From the NCBI GenBank assembly GCA_009695205.1, contig SIBK01000024.1:1-52902 (forward strand): DNA of 52,902 nt. The letters run 5' to 3'. A program made the translations under genes and the position numbers. Under the pieces are notes generated by a model. The model had not been told where the DNA came from. It did no database searches and was given only the letters and a program-made list of their open reading frames with translations. The stretch is from Pedosphaera sp. (lineage in GTDB: Bacteria > Verrucomicrobiota > Verrucomicrobiia > Limisphaerales > UBA9464). Of the stretch, positions 8,435 through 17,816 are shown in pieces. Positions within the stretch are counted from its first letter, which is position 1; each line of letters opens with the position of its first letter.

Positions 8435-9388
8435 CTACTTTGGCGCAAGGGGCGGGGCGGGTTCACGCCAACTGCGCGGCTTTGGCTTCGGGCCCGCCGG
8501 CTTGCCGTCGAGTTGGGGGAGAAGCCAGTCGAGGCCATCGAGGTTGTCGCGCAGGCGGGCATCAGCGTCTTCGTCCGTGTGATTGAGAATGCCAATCGGT
8601 CCGTGCCAACCGCTGTCGCGAATGACCTTGAGCAAGCCGAGATCGAGATCGCCTTGGCCGAGCGGAACGATTTTCTTCCCGACCTTGTCGCCATCGCGGG
8701 TCATGCCGTTGAGATTTAACACGAGCAGGTGGGGTTTCATCTGCTGGAGCAGCGCAGGGAAACGTTCGAGGTGACCGTGACCGTGGTGCTGGTTGTAGAC
8801 GATTCCGACGTTGGCGATGCCGCCCTGCTTGAGTTGCTCAATGATTTGCATCTGGTTCTCTGGTTCACCGAACCACGCGCCATGATTGTAGAGCGCCACG
8901 GTGCAGCCAATCGGCGCGGCCGCCTCGGCGATGGTGCGAATGCGTTTCGCCTCGGTTTCGACGCGGGCGCGTTGCTCTTCCGGTGACGTCGTAGGATTGC
9001 CGCCACCCGTGACCCAGAGCTGCGCCTTCACGTGGTTACGCCTCAACACGTCGAGGATGAGTCGGGCCTCGTCATTCATCGCCGTCGGAAACCACCACGC
9101 ATCAAAGCCGACGCCGTGCTTCTTGCACGCAGCGATCTCTGTGTCGAACTGCGGAATGTGTTCAGCGCGGTAATCGTAGGCAAAATGTCTGAAGCCGATT
9201 TGCTCCATCATCGCCGCGCGCTCCTCAGGGCTCCGCTGCTTCGCATCAAACGGCACAATGCACCACGCCATCAGGTTGGTACGTGCGAAGAGTTGGTAAT
9301 CAGCCGACAGCGCTGCCGGGAGCCATGAAAGAAACAGCAATTCTGTGAGGAGGAGGCCTCTTAGTTTTTGAGTTCGGTTCCTAGTCAT
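8435..9388 (-). CDS. Exported TIM-barrel protein (sugar isomerase/epimerase-like)
   Basis: 317 residues with an N-terminal signal peptide (LLLTELLFLSWLPAALSA) and an AP-endonuclease-2 / xylose-isomerase-type TIM barrel. Visible family features are the opening QIGFRHFAYDYR, the metal-ligand-like segments ALYNHGAWFGEPEN and GIVYNQHHGHGH, and LVLNLNGM followed by GPIGILNHTDED near the end. Secreted proteins of this class are common in Verrucomicrobia and Planctomycetes and are usually placed in sugar or polyol modification, but the substrate cannot be read from the sequence. It lies between the DJ-1-like gene (47 bp away) and the giant lamin-tail gene (31 bp away) on the same strand, which suggests one transcript. 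Confidence 0.85.
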   Translation of the reverse strand: MTRNRTQKLRGLLLTELLFLSWLPAALSADYQLFARTNLMAWCIVPFDAKQRSPEERAAMMEQIGFRHFAYDYRAEHIPQFDTEIAACKKHGVGFDAWWFPTAMNDEARLILDVLRRNHVKAQLWVTGGGNPTTSPEEQRARVETEAKRIRTIAEAAAPIGCTVALYNHGAWFGEPENQMQIIEQLKQGGIANVGIVYNQHHGHGHLERFPALLQQMKPHLLVLNLNGMTRDGDKVGKKIVPLGQGDLDLGLLKVIRDSGWHGPIGILNHTDEDADARLRDNLDGLDWLLPQLDGKPAGPKPKPRSWREPAPPLAPK

Positions 9389-9435
9389 GATCGATCCTTT
9401 TAAACGGGTGTATTGGAGAAGAGTTACGACGACGC

Positions 9436-9978
9436 CTACGCCATGATGCCTTTTGCAACTTCCGCGACCATCGCTTCACCGCAAAGTCGTCGCACCAGCG
9501 CGAGGCTGAACTCCACCGAGGTTGCCGCGCCGCGTGACGTAATGAGATTGCCATCCTCGACCACGCGCTCCTGCACTCGCGACTCGGGAAGCTCCGGAAG
9601 AACGCCGGCGTGCGACGTGAATCGTTTGCCGGCGAGCAAGCCTGCGTCCTGCAGCACAGTCGGCGCGGCGCAAATAGCGGCGACCGGCTTGCCGGCCTGC
9701 GAGTAAGCTTGAGCCAGTCGGGCCGCGCGGCCATCCGCTCGCACGGCTTTGATGCCTGGACCGCCGGGAATGAGGAACAGATCGAACTCCTGTTCCGCAA
9801 CGTCCGCTAGAGCGGCATCGGCCTGCACGGTGACGTTGCAGCGGCCGGCGACCCATTTTTCGCCGGTCAGCGACGCAACGACGACCTCCACTCCGGCTCG
9901 CCGCAACAAGTCGATGGGAGTGATCGTTTCGATTTCCTCAAACCCAGGAAACAACAAACAGAGAACTCTTTTGCTCAT
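9436..9978 (-). CDS. DJ-1/PfpI family protein
   Basis: 180 residues of the DJ-1/PfpI superfamily, whose members include glyoxalase III, deglycase-like proteins and chaperones. The start at 9978 gives the canonical MSKRVLCLLFPGFEEIE; the reading frame extends upstream but carries no conserved residues there. The acid residue of the site is in GFEEIE (14-15), and the nucleophile is Cys103 in the elbow AAICAAP. ITSRGAATSVEF near the C-terminus is also typical of the DJ-1 branch. It is expected to be cytoplasmic and to act on reactive carbonyls or in stress protection. It probably leads the transcript that continues into the TIM-barrel and giant lamin-tail genes. Confidence 0.92.
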   Translation of the reverse strand: MSKRVLCLLFPGFEEIETITPIDLLRRAGVEVVVASLTGEKWVAGRCNVTVQADAALADVAEQEFDLFLIPGGPGIKAVRADGRAARLAQAYSQAGKPVAAICAAPTVLQDAGLLAGKRFTSHAGVLPELPESRVQERVVEDGNLITSRGAATSVEFSLALVRRLCGEAMVAEVAKGIMA

Positions 9979-10032
9979 AGCGCAAGGAGAGTAGCGAGCG
10001 CCCCCTCGTTCGTCGAACAATCCCGCCATAGT

Positions 10033-10050
10033 CGCGGACGGCAGTCCGCG
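10033..10050 (-). repeat. Hairpin repeat (GCGGAC core), reverse orientation
   Basis: The perfect 7-bp stem CGCGGAC/GTCCGCG has a GGCA loop, the reverse complement of the TGCC-loop copies at 16122, 31558 and 38663. It lies between the divergent DJ-1 and hydrolase genes. The remaining bases up to 10247 hold no gene. Confidence 0.8.
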
Positions 10051-10247
10051 CCTGGAGATTGCCCATTTTCCGCAAAGAAATCCCGTCAGGATTGGCAGCC
10101 ATATACATGGCGGCACGGTCCCTATGCCATTCTCGGCCCTCGCCGCTATTCTCCATTGGCGGTTTTCCACAATTTGCAATAATCGGGTTTCACGAACAGC
10201 GAGCTTGTGAGCAGGGAGCGCTTGCCTAGGATGGATCGAAACACCGC

Positions 10248-11207
10248 ATGTCCCAAATTGAGCATCCCTTCTCGAGGCAACCGGCTGTTGTGGACGCAGG
10301 GGTTGGGTATTCATCGCCTGTGGAACCGATGCTGGAACACACGCTGCGACTGGGTGAACGCAGGTTGAACTGCGCGGTTGGCCCGGAGAACGGTCCGCCA
10401 CTCGTTCTCTTTCATGGCGTGACGCGTTGCTGGCGGGATTTCAGCCCGCTATTGCCCACTCTGACCGAACGATGGCACGTCTTTGCCCCGGACCACCGCG
10501 GACACGGACAGTCCAGTCATATGCGACCCCACTATCGTGTTGCTGATTTCGCGGCGGACGCTGTCGCGTTTCTCGACGCCCACGTGACCCAGCCGGCGGT
10601 TGTCATTGGGCATTCGTTGGGAGCGATGGTGGCGGCGATCGTCGCCGCAGAACGTCCGCGCCAGGTTCGCGCTGTCATCCTGGAAGATCCTCCGGGCACA
10701 ACTCTGGCTGAAGGAATTCGGCAGTCCCCGTTCTTTCTCCAATTCTCCAATACGGAGCGGCTGCTTCCCACGGCGCAGGACGTGGAAACCCTGACGCGCG
10801 AACTGGCGAACATGGAGGTGCAACGTCCGAGCGATCGAGTTGTCGTGCGCTTCAGCGAGCTTCGGGATTTGAGCGCCATCCGGTTCGGGGCGGAATGTCT
10901 CCTGCAAATGGACCCGGCGGTCCTGGCCACCCTGGTGCAAGGGCGCTGGTTGGAGGGTCTCGACTGGTTCAGTTCGCTCTCGAAGATCGAGTGTCCTGCA
11001 CTCCTCTTGCGCGCCGATCCGGCGTGCGGCGGGATGCTGGATGAATCGGAAGCCAGACGAATCATGTCGCTCATCCCGAGCTGTGTGCGAGTGGATCTGC
11101 CCGGAGTAAGCCATTCGATTCATTCCACCCAGCCGGACAGGATGCTGGCACTCAGCACCGAGTTTTTAGAAACGCACCCTTTTCCCTCTACAGGAGCCCA
11201 GCCATGA
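10248..11207 (+). CDS. Alpha/beta hydrolase
   Basis: 319 residues of the alpha/beta-hydrolase fold. The oxyanion-hole motif LFHG is near residue 55, DHRGHGQS near 85 is the usual strand-4 loop, and the nucleophile elbow is GHSLGA near 120. The likely acid is Asp in LLRADPACGG and the likely base is His in GVSHSIH near 290. There is no signal peptide, so it is probably cytoplasmic. Its stop overlaps the ATG of the following amidohydrolase (ATGA at 11204-11207), which implies translational coupling. The pair looks like a hydrolytic unit acting on an ester, lactone or amide, but the substrate is not evident. Confidence 0.9.
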   Translation: MSQIEHPFSRQPAVVDAGVGYSSPVEPMLEHTLRLGERRLNCAVGPENGPPLVLFHGVTRCWRDFSPLLPTLTERWHVFAPDHRGHGQSSHMRPHYRVADFAADAVAFLDAHVTQPAVVIGHSLGAMVAAIVAAERPRQVRAVILEDPPGTTLAEGIRQSPFFLQFSNTERLLPTAQDVETLTRELANMEVQRPSDRVVVRFSELRDLSAIRFGAECLLQMDPAVLATLVQGRWLEGLDWFSSLSKIECPALLLRADPACGGMLDESEARRIMSLIPSCVRVDLPGVSHSIHSTQPDRMLALSTEFLETHPFPSTGAQP

Positions 11208-12502
11208 AAACCGCCACCGGAACAACGATTATCACGAATGGCCAATTGATTGACGGTACCGGCGCACCCGCGGTGCCGGATGCGGCGCTCGTCATCCGTG
11301 ATGGCCGCATCGAATACGCCGGGCCGGCCGCGCTGGCGCCCCCGGTGCCGCTGGACGCGGAGCGAATCGACGCGTGCGGAGGCACGATCATGCCCGGCTT
11401 GGTCGAGGCGCATTTCCACGCCACGTACTTCAACATCGCGGCGCTCGAAGATCTCGACATCAAGTATCCCGTCGAATACGTCTCGCTGCTTTCCTCGGTG
11501 AACTGCCGGCTCGCGCTCGAGTGCGGTTACACAGCGGCACGCTCCGGCGGTTGCCTGTTCAACGTCGACGTCTGGCTGAAGAAAGCCATCGAGAGCGATC
11601 TGATTCCCGGCCCGCGCCTGGCTACTTCCGGACGTGAGATTTGTTCGGCGGGCGGGCTGATGGATTGGAACCCGGAGTTCCGCAAGATCGGCATGGAAGG
11701 ATTAGTCTTCATCATCAACGGCCAGGAGGACGCGCGCAAAGCGGTGCGGGCTCTGGTCAAGGACGGCATCGAGTGGGTGAAGACGTATCCCACGGGCGAT
11801 GCGGCGTCGCCCGACATCAATGACCATCACACGCTCTGCATGACCTTCGAAGAGATGCACGCCGTGGTGGCGACGGCGCACAACCACAAGCTGAAGGTCA
11901 CGGGCCATTGCCGCGCGACTCAGGGCATCAAGAACGCGCTGCGCGCTGGCTACGACACCATCGAACACGGGACTTTCATGGATGACGAGGCGATCGACTT
12001 GCTGCTCCAGCGCAACACCCCGGTGATTCCAGCGCTCTATTTCGAGAAGGCCAGCGTCGAGCGTGGGACGGAGTTCGGCCTGCCGCAGGCAGTGATCGAT
12101 GGCCATCAGGAAACGCTCGACGGCGGCGCCGAGAGCGCGCGGCGAATCCTCAAGGCAGGCGGGCGGCTTGGCATGGGTGGCGACTACGGGTTTGGCTGGA
12201 ACCCGCACGGCGATTACGCGAAGGAACTGGTCTTCTTCGTCAAGGACGTCGGGCTGGCACCGCTTCAAGTCATCCAATGCGCCACTAAAACGGGCGCCGA
12301 AATTATGGGCCGTGGCGAAGAGTTCGGAACTCTGGAAAAGGGCAAGCTCGCGGACGTGCTCGTGGTCGACGGCGACCCAGTGAAGAACATCTTGGTGCTG
12401 ACTGAGCGCGCGAAATTTCTGGCGGTGATGCAGGGCGGCATCGTCAAGGCGGGTTCGCTCGCGAAGCCCTTTCCGATCCTCGTGGCGAGGGAGAACGGCT
12501 GA
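11204..12502 (+). CDS. Metal-dependent amidohydrolase (imidazolonepropionase-like)
   Basis: 432 residues of the amidohydrolase superfamily. The N-terminal half-barrel has TIITNGQLIDGTGAP. The metal ligands follow in the usual order: HxH in VEAHFHA near residue 65, a candidate carbamylated Lys in GIEWVKTYPTGD near 190, His in KVTGHCRA near 230, His in DTIEHGTF, and Asp in GGDYG near 325. A terminal KGKLADVLVVDGDPV completes the family pattern. It probably hydrolyses a cyclic amide, an N-acyl group or an Xaa-Pro-type dipeptide. It is cytoplasmic, with no signal peptide. It is translationally coupled to the preceding hydrolase, and a 153-bp gap separates it from the Rieske gene. Confidence 0.9.
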   Translation: MKTATGTTIITNGQLIDGTGAPAVPDAALVIRDGRIEYAGPAALAPPVPLDAERIDACGGTIMPGLVEAHFHATYFNIAALEDLDIKYPVEYVSLLSSVNCRLALECGYTAARSGGCLFNVDVWLKKAIESDLIPGPRLATSGREICSAGGLMDWNPEFRKIGMEGLVFIINGQEDARKAVRALVKDGIEWVKTYPTGDAASPDINDHHTLCMTFEEMHAVVATAHNHKLKVTGHCRATQGIKNALRAGYDTIEHGTFMDDEAIDLLLQRNTPVIPALYFEKASVERGTEFGLPQAVIDGHQETLDGGAESARRILKAGGRLGMGGDYGFGWNPHGDYAKELVFFVKDVGLAPLQVIQCATKTGAEIMGRGEEFGTLEKGKLADVLVVDGDPVKNILVLTERAKFLAVMQGGIVKAGSLAKPFPILVARENG

Positions 12503-12655
12503 ATTTTCGGCTGCGATGGATTTGCTTCCACCCCTCTTACTTTCATTACAAATCCTGTCCAATCAATCGTTTCCCCAACCGACCGAATTTCTGCCACCCA
12601 CACCCCGTTGCTCGTCGGCTGAACTCAGAGTATCCTGGGAAACCTCCGTTATACC

Positions 12656-14002
12656 ATGCACCCCAAGCTACCAGGAACCGATCGCGCGAAGGCAGCCCGC
12701 CCTCTCGGCCGCCCCTCGGACAAACTGGAAACCCCCAGGAGGAAGCTTCCACGCGAAACCTCCGGCACGACATCCACAAGCCCCCACCTCACGGCACTCG
12801 TTCGCCGACGCCGCTCCGGATGGACATTGCCACAACCCTTCTTCCGCGATCCGGAAATCTATCAGGTGGATCTGGAGAAAATCTGGCGGACAGGTTGGCT
12901 TTTCGCCGGCCACAGTTGCGAGGTAAGAAAGGCCGGTGCGTATTTCCTTGTCCCGGTCGATACGGATTCCGTGATCATCGTGAGAGATCGTAAAGGGGTC
13001 CTCCACGCACATCATAATGTCTGCCGGCACCGGGGATCGGTGCTTTGCGATGCGACCCAAGGGATCCTGTCGCGGATTGTCTGCCCGTACCACCAGTGGT
13101 CCTACGATCTGGACGGAAGACTCGCCGCGTGGCGAAGCATGCCAGCGGATCTGGACAGGGGAGACTTCGGGCTCAAGCCGGTCGCCATTCGAGAGGTCGA
13201 GGGGTTGATCTTCATCTCCTTGGCGAAAACTCCCACGCCGTTTGAGGCCGCGTACCGTTGCCTGGCGCCTCTTCTGCGGCCGCAGGGTTTCCAGAAGGCC
13301 AAGGTGGCGGCTGCGGCGGACTATCGGGTGAACGCGAACTGGAAGATTGTGTGGGAGAACAACCGGGAATGTTACCATTGCAACGCCAATCATCCACAAT
13401 ATATCCAAGCGAATTTTGATCACTACAATGCCGACGACACGACGCCCCTCATCCGTCAGCGAATGCAGGAAGCCTCGGCGCGAATGGAAGCCCGGTGGAT
13501 CGAATCGGGGCTCGCGACGCACCGCGAAACGGGCATGACGCCGTTCCCCGATGCGAAGCGCGGGATCTGGTTCAGTGGAAATCGAACACCCCTGGTGGAT
13601 GGATGGGTGAGCGAAACAATGGACGGTCACCCGGTGGCGCCCCTGATGGGTGCCTACACGGATCCCAATGTGGGAACTCTTCGGATCCGGACACTCCCCA
13701 ATTTTTGGAACCACTCCAGTTGCGACCACGGCGTGAGCACCCGGTTGCTTCCCGCCGGCCCTCAACACACCGTTATACGAGTCTGGTGGTTGGTGGACGA
13801 AAATGCCCAAGAGGGCCGGGACTATGATCTGGGAAAATTGATGCCGTTCTGGCAACTCACTTCCGAACAGGACTGGGAGATCTGCGAGCGCCAGCAGCGG
13901 GGAATTAATTCCTCCGCCTACGAGCCCGGCCCGTACTCCCCCAGTAAGGAGTACAACGTGGAAAGCTTTGTGCAGTGGTATCTAAAATCCCTTCAGCCAT
14001 GA
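12656..14002 (+). CDS. Rieske-type oxygenase, large subunit (glycine-betaine oxygenase-like)
   Basis: 448 residues. The Rieske [2Fe-2S] ligands are Cys123-x-His125 and Cys143-x2-His146. The mononuclear-iron site has the bridging acid and His pair in NNRECYHCNANHP (His241, His246), with a late Asp in EQDWEICERQQ. The block WLFAGHSCEV and this iron-site sequence resemble GbcA-type enzymes, which remove a methyl group from quaternary amines such as glycine betaine; carnitine- or stachydrine-type substrates are also possible. The first 45 residues are low-complexity and unlike homologues, so the true start may lie downstream. The reductase partner (GbcB-like) is not in the window. The stop overlaps the next ATG. 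Confidence 0.88.
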   Translation: MHPKLPGTDRAKAARPLGRPSDKLETPRRKLPRETSGTTSTSPHLTALVRRRRSGWTLPQPFFRDPEIYQVDLEKIWRTGWLFAGHSCEVRKAGAYFLVPVDTDSVIIVRDRKGVLHAHHNVCRHRGSVLCDATQGILSRIVCPYHQWSYDLDGRLAAWRSMPADLDRGDFGLKPVAIREVEGLIFISLAKTPTPFEAAYRCLAPLLRPQGFQKAKVAAAADYRVNANWKIVWENNRECYHCNANHPQYIQANFDHYNADDTTPLIRQRMQEASARMEARWIESGLATHRETGMTPFPDAKRGIWFSGNRTPLVDGWVSETMDGHPVAPLMGAYTDPNVGTLRIRTLPNFWNHSSCDHGVSTRLLPAGPQHTVIRVWWLVDENAQEGRDYDLGKLMPFWQLTSEQDWEICERQQRGINSSAYEPGPYSPSKEYNVESFVQWYLKSLQP

Positions 14003-15225
14003 ACATCGCCCCCGTCACCAATGCAGAAATCATCATCGTCGGTGGCGGAGCCATTGGCGTGGGGTGCGCCTATGCCCTCGCGAAGGCGGGCAAACGGGAC
14101 GTGCTGGTGATCGAACGCGACGACGACGTCGGAAATGTCACCACATCTCAGGGTGCTGGTTTGTGCGGGCAAGTGCGCGACAACACAGAACGAATCCAGC
14201 TGGCCATGCATTCGGTGAAGACGTTTCGCGAATTGCAGGACTCCGAGGTGAAACCTGATTGGCACGAAACCGGCTCACTGCGAATCGCCCTCACTGAATC
14301 GCGCGTGGCCGAATTTCGCAGACTTCAGCAGGCAGCGGACCAGGCTGGTTTGGAGACGCATTGGATCGATAACGACGAGGCGGGCCGGCTTTGGCCTTCC
14401 ATGGATTTTTCCAGCGCGCAGGGGATCCTATGGTGTCCCAGTGATGGATATATGACGCCCCGTAGCGTCGCCGCCTCCTACCGTTACAATGCCGCCCGAA
14501 TGGGAGTCCGTTTTGCCACCGCCACGGCCTTGGAAACGGTCCGTCTTCAGAACGGACGTGTCACGGGTATACATACCAATCGAGGCCACGCGGAATGCCG
14601 ATATCTGATCAACGCGGCCGGCGCAAACGCCTATCACGTGGCCCGGCTTGCGGGACTCGAATTGCCCATTGTCCCGGTGCGCCATGAGTATTATGTCAGT
14701 ATTCCAATTCCCGGACTGACACCCGATCTCCCCTGCTTTCGAATTCCAGAGCTGACGCTTTACGGCCGGGTTCGCGACGGCGGATTATTGGTGGGCGGGT
14801 GGGAGCCCAGAGCGCTGAGCACCGATCCGCGTGCATTTTCGGCGGACAACGCACCGCCACCGGTCGTCACAGACTGGCCGGTACTCAATTCTTTCAGCGA
14901 CCGCTTCAGCAAGCTGTTCCCGAGCGCGCGGACCATCGAGAAAAGCTGGATTGGCAAGGGCTGGCCCACCTTCACTCCCGATGGAAAATTTCTCATCGGC
15001 GAATCATCCCGGGTGCCGGGATTGGTAATGGCGGCAGGTTGCAACGCGCATGGAATTTCGGGCTCCGGCGGAATTGGAAAACTTCTGGTCGAATCCCTGT
15101 TCAACCCCAATCCGAGTGCGTACGCGAAAAGCCTCAGTCCCGATCGTTTTACCGAAATCAACTGGGAATGGGACTCCGCGCGTCCGGCAGCCGCACGCGT
15201 GTACGAGACGTACTACGGAGTTTAG
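13999..15225 (+). CDS. FAD-dependent amine oxidase (sarcosine/dimethylglycine oxidase-like)
   Basis: A 408-residue DAO-family flavoprotein. The dinucleotide-binding motif is IIVGGGAIGVGCAYAL near residues 10-27, and the C-terminus has the second FAD-binding region with TPDGKFLIGE and GCNAHGISGSGGIGKLL. The start at 13999 overlaps the Rieske stop (ATGA at 13999-14002), so the two are probably coupled; an in-frame ATG at 13975 is possible but adds only eight residues. Such enzymes oxidise N-methyl amino acids such as dimethylglycine and sarcosine, which fits as the step after a betaine-type Rieske demethylation. It is cytoplasmic. Confidence 0.9.
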   Translation: MNIAPVTNAEIIIVGGGAIGVGCAYALAKAGKRDVLVIERDDDVGNVTTSQGAGLCGQVRDNTERIQLAMHSVKTFRELQDSEVKPDWHETGSLRIALTESRVAEFRRLQQAADQAGLETHWIDNDEAGRLWPSMDFSSAQGILWCPSDGYMTPRSVAASYRYNAARMGVRFATATALETVRLQNGRVTGIHTNRGHAECRYLINAAGANAYHVARLAGLELPIVPVRHEYYVSIPIPGLTPDLPCFRIPELTLYGRVRDGGLLVGGWEPRALSTDPRAFSADNAPPPVVTDWPVLNSFSDRFSKLFPSARTIEKSWIGKGWPTFTPDGKFLIGESSRVPGLVMAAGCNAHGISGSGGIGKLLVESLFNPNPSAYAKSLSPDRFTEINWEWDSARPAAARVYETYYGV

Positions 15226-15287
15226 GGAACGGATGTGTCGTGCTGTCTTCGGCGGAGGTTTTCGATCCAGACTCAGGCCGTTGCACC

Positions 15288-16070
15288 TCACCAATAGCCG
15301 TAGCAGCCGTCTGCACCCCAAATCTGCGAACCTCGGTAGCGGCGCATCTGGCGGATATCCTTCCAGCTGACCGAACCGTCGAGGAGGCCAACGTTGCCGC
15401 CTTTCGCACCCAAGTCGGAGGGCCGTTGATCGAACGCGGCGGGATGATCGTCGAAGTAGCTCTCCTCGGCGATGAACGGACCGCGCGCGGTATGCGGTGC
15501 GAGGATGCGCTGGTAGGCGGGCGAATCGACGTTCAGATCGGCAACCAACACTAAGCTGGGGTCATCGGAGGCTTTCTGGGGCGAGATCCAGGTATTGGTC
15601 ACGCCCTCGATAAGCGCCCAGGGCGTATTCGCATGGCCGCCGAGATAGTGATAGCCGATGGCGATGCCGTAGTCGGGGTGGTTCCGCCATGCGGGTCGCT
15701 GCATCCATCGACGGAGATTCGGGCAATCAAACGATTTCAGGTCGGGGGAGTAGTGCAGCAGGTTCGATTGTGTCTGTGTGGAGAAGACCGGCGTATGAGT
15801 GTCCTTCTGGTCCGCCTTATCCGTTCCACCGCGCGGAAGCTCTTGCTGGTTGTCCAAGGCATAGAGATGCGTCGCGAGGATGAATTGTCGGATGTTGTTG
15901 ACGCAGGCGGTGCGGTTGGCGCGTTCCTTCGCGGCGGCCAATCCTGGAAGAAGCATTCCAGCCAGAATCGCTATGATAGCGATCACCACCAGCAATTCGA
16001 TCAATGTGAAGGCTAGCGGCGGGCGGCGGAGGTGAGGATGGCGAAGGAAAGAGAGTTGGCGGGGGTTCAT
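15288..16070 (-). CDS. Type II secretion-like pseudopilin (prepilin N-terminal motif)
   Basis: About 260 residues with the class III prepilin leader and helix [31 protein letters not shown]. Cleavage is expected before the Phe, and Glu is at the +5 position. The rest follows the verrucomicrobial/planctomycete pattern: [12 protein letters not shown] after the helix, and a C-terminal HPAAF...[13 protein letters not shown] (HxxxxDG-like) block. The start at 16070 puts a short basic leader before the helix; 16100 is an alternative. Many such proteins per genome are predicted surface or pseudopilus subunits with unknown individual roles. It lies downstream of the beta-propeller gene, with a hairpin repeat in the gap. 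Confidence 0.9.
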   Translation of the reverse strand: MNPRQLSFLRHPHLRRPPLAFTLIELLVVIAIIAILAGMLLPGLAAAKERANRTACVNNIRQFILATHLYALDNQQELPRGGTDKADQKDTHTPVFSTQTQSNLLHYSPDLKSFDCPNLRRWMQRPAWRNHPDYGIAIGYHYLGGHANTPWALIEGVTNTWISPQKASDDPSLVLVADLNVDSPAYQRILAPHTARGPFIAEESYFDDHPAAFDQRPSDLGAKGGNVGLLDGSVSWKDIRQMRRYRGSQIWGADGCYGYW

Positions 16071-16114
16071 GGCAAGGGAAGTTCTCCAAGGATCGGACAT
16101 GATTTAGGACCATG

Positions 16115-16144
16115 AAGTTTGCGCGGACTGCCGTCCGCGACTAC
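16115..16144 (+). repeat. Hairpin repeat (GCGGAC core), forward orientation
   Basis: A 30-bp segment that starts AAGTTTGCGCGGAC and is identical to 31551-31580. It contains the 7-bp stem CGCGGAC/GTCCGCG with a TGCC loop. It lies in the 85-bp gap between the pseudopilin and beta-propeller genes. Confidence 0.85.
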
Positions 16145-16155
16145 GCGGGAATGGT

Positions 16156-17730
16156 TCATCGCAAGGTGGCGCGCTCGCGAACAAGGTAAAATCGGGAGGT
16201 CCCATCGGTTGGCAATGGCACATCCGCTTGGAGCTTGCCGCCGTTGACCGTGAACGAGGCGGTGAGGAGCCCCCATGCTAATGTTCCGTCAGCTAAACTG
16301 GGCGCCGCTAGCAGTTCGATCCGACCGGCGTCAGACGGTTCGAGGAGACTGCCGTCGTGCGCAGCAATTTCGAGGTGCATTTGGTCTCCGGACGGCAGCA
16401 GAACCGCAGTCAACGCCAGCCTCGGCAGGGGCGCCACGGTGGCAGCGACATCCAGTGCGACAATCTGCCTGTTGCTACGGGCGTAGATTCGGCCATTGGA
16501 AAAGGCGGGATGATTCCAAGAAGTCCCGGTGAGGGCTTGGTAGCGGGCGATTTCCGTGTAGGCGACCGGGTTGGGCTCCGCCAGAACGAGCTCACCGCTC
16601 TCCCGCAGGATGACCAGTTTGCCGCCAACTTTGATCAGCGAGGCGTAGCCGGGACTGCCTGAACCAACGGTGCTGGTGATCCAGCGGTTGGTGCGGCCGG
16701 CCAAACTGAAGCAGGCTAAACTGTGGGAACTCCGCTCGACGATGCTGTAGAGAAAACCTTCGTGGTGGACTGGAGTAGCCCAATGATTCTGGTAGGCGGA
16801 GTTCGCCTGGGTATAGTTGGCCTGCTTGACTGAAAACGTGGCTCCGGACTTGGCCACGCGGGCCGTCCACGCGCCCTTGGCGTAGGCGGAGGATCCATAC
16901 ACGTAATCATCTGCCACGATCGGCGTCGAGGCGGTGGACGTGCTGGAGGGCGCGAAGCCGTAGCGCCAGAGGACAGCTCCGGTCTCCGGGGTGACGCCTA
17001 CCAATCCTCTCAAAGTTTGGAAAACAACCTGCGGCGTGCCGGCGACGGTCGCATAGACGGGCGTTGCGTGGGTCATGGTGTCGGTCTGCCCGCTCCATTC
17101 CGTTACCCCGTCCGACTTTCGTACGGCCATCAAGCACTGGTTGGCCACGTTTGAGTTGAGGAATATAAGGTCACCGACGATCAAGGGAGACGCTGCATTC
17201 TGCCAGGGAATGACATCGGTTCCGCTGAATTCGGAGATGAAATCGCGATTCCAAACGACGTCTCCTGTATTGGCGCACAGACAGAACAGGCGGAGATACG
17301 ATGTGAACACATACACGCGGTCACCCTCGACGGAAGGCGTCGAACGCGGGCCGTCGGTGCTGCCGGTTCCAGCATGCGGATAAACGGCCTCGTCGAGCGC
17401 CGTAGCCCAGAGCTCCACGCCGGTGTCGGCGTTCAGCGCGACGCAGACCTCGCGCGGTTCGCCGGAAAACAGCCGATTGACCTGCGTGAAAACGCGTCCG
17501 CCGCTGACGGTGATCGAGCTCCAAGCGGGATTGATCGTCTTTTTCCAGACCACAGAGGGCGGCTTTTTCGACCAGTCGGTGCGGAGGGTCTCGGAACTGG
17601 AACCGTCGTGGTTGAGCCCGCGGTATTGCGGCCAGTCCACGGCATGGGATACGGCGGCGGTGGCGAAAAAAAGAACAGCAAGGACCTTACTTCTCACGGG
17701 GGTAAGTGCAGACAGTACTGGAGAAGCCAT
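16156..17730 (-). CDS. Exported PQQ-type beta-propeller protein
   Basis: 524 residues with a signal peptide (VLAVLFFATAAVSHA) followed at once by DWPQYRGLNHDG, the standard opening of secreted PQQ-like/BamB-like propellers in this phylum. Repeated blades such as VYVFTSYLRLFCLCANTGDVVW and VVFQTLRGLVGVTPETGAVLWRYG fit the beta-propeller repeat. No quinoprotein catalytic residues are evident, so a binding or scaffold role is more likely than dehydrogenase activity. It is probably periplasmic. It lies 86 bp downstream of the MFS gene and may share its transcript. Confidence 0.88.
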   Translation of the reverse strand: MASPVLSALTPVRSKVLAVLFFATAAVSHAVDWPQYRGLNHDGSSSETLRTDWSKKPPSVVWKKTINPAWSSITVSGGRVFTQVNRLFSGEPREVCVALNADTGVELWATALDEAVYPHAGTGSTDGPRSTPSVEGDRVYVFTSYLRLFCLCANTGDVVWNRDFISEFSGTDVIPWQNAASPLIVGDLIFLNSNVANQCLMAVRKSDGVTEWSGQTDTMTHATPVYATVAGTPQVVFQTLRGLVGVTPETGAVLWRYGFAPSSTSTASTPIVADDYVYGSSAYAKGAWTARVAKSGATFSVKQANYTQANSAYQNHWATPVHHEGFLYSIVERSSHSLACFSLAGRTNRWITSTVGSGSPGYASLIKVGGKLVILRESGELVLAEPNPVAYTEIARYQALTGTSWNHPAFSNGRIYARSNRQIVALDVAATVAPLPRLALTAVLLPSGDQMHLEIAAHDGSLLEPSDAGRIELLAAPSLADGTLAWGLLTASFTVNGGKLQADVPLPTDGTSRFYLVRERATLR

Positions 17731-17816
17731 ACAGTGACGAAGGTGCTTGCGCCACGGGGCATGTCAACAGGAGAACGCCCCGGAAGAAAGATAGAGGAAC
17801 GACGAGCGGTGCTTCT

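Noticed and set aside
11702..12562. 286-codon open frame antisense to the amidohydrolase
   Set aside because: The metal ligands and the overlap with the preceding gene support the plus strand; the antisense frame shows no recognisable domain.
12668..13855. 395-codon open frame on the minus strand
   Set aside because: It lies antisense to the Rieske oxygenase gene, whose iron ligands and coupling are clear. It has no domain signature and is explained by the GC-rich codon pattern of the real gene.
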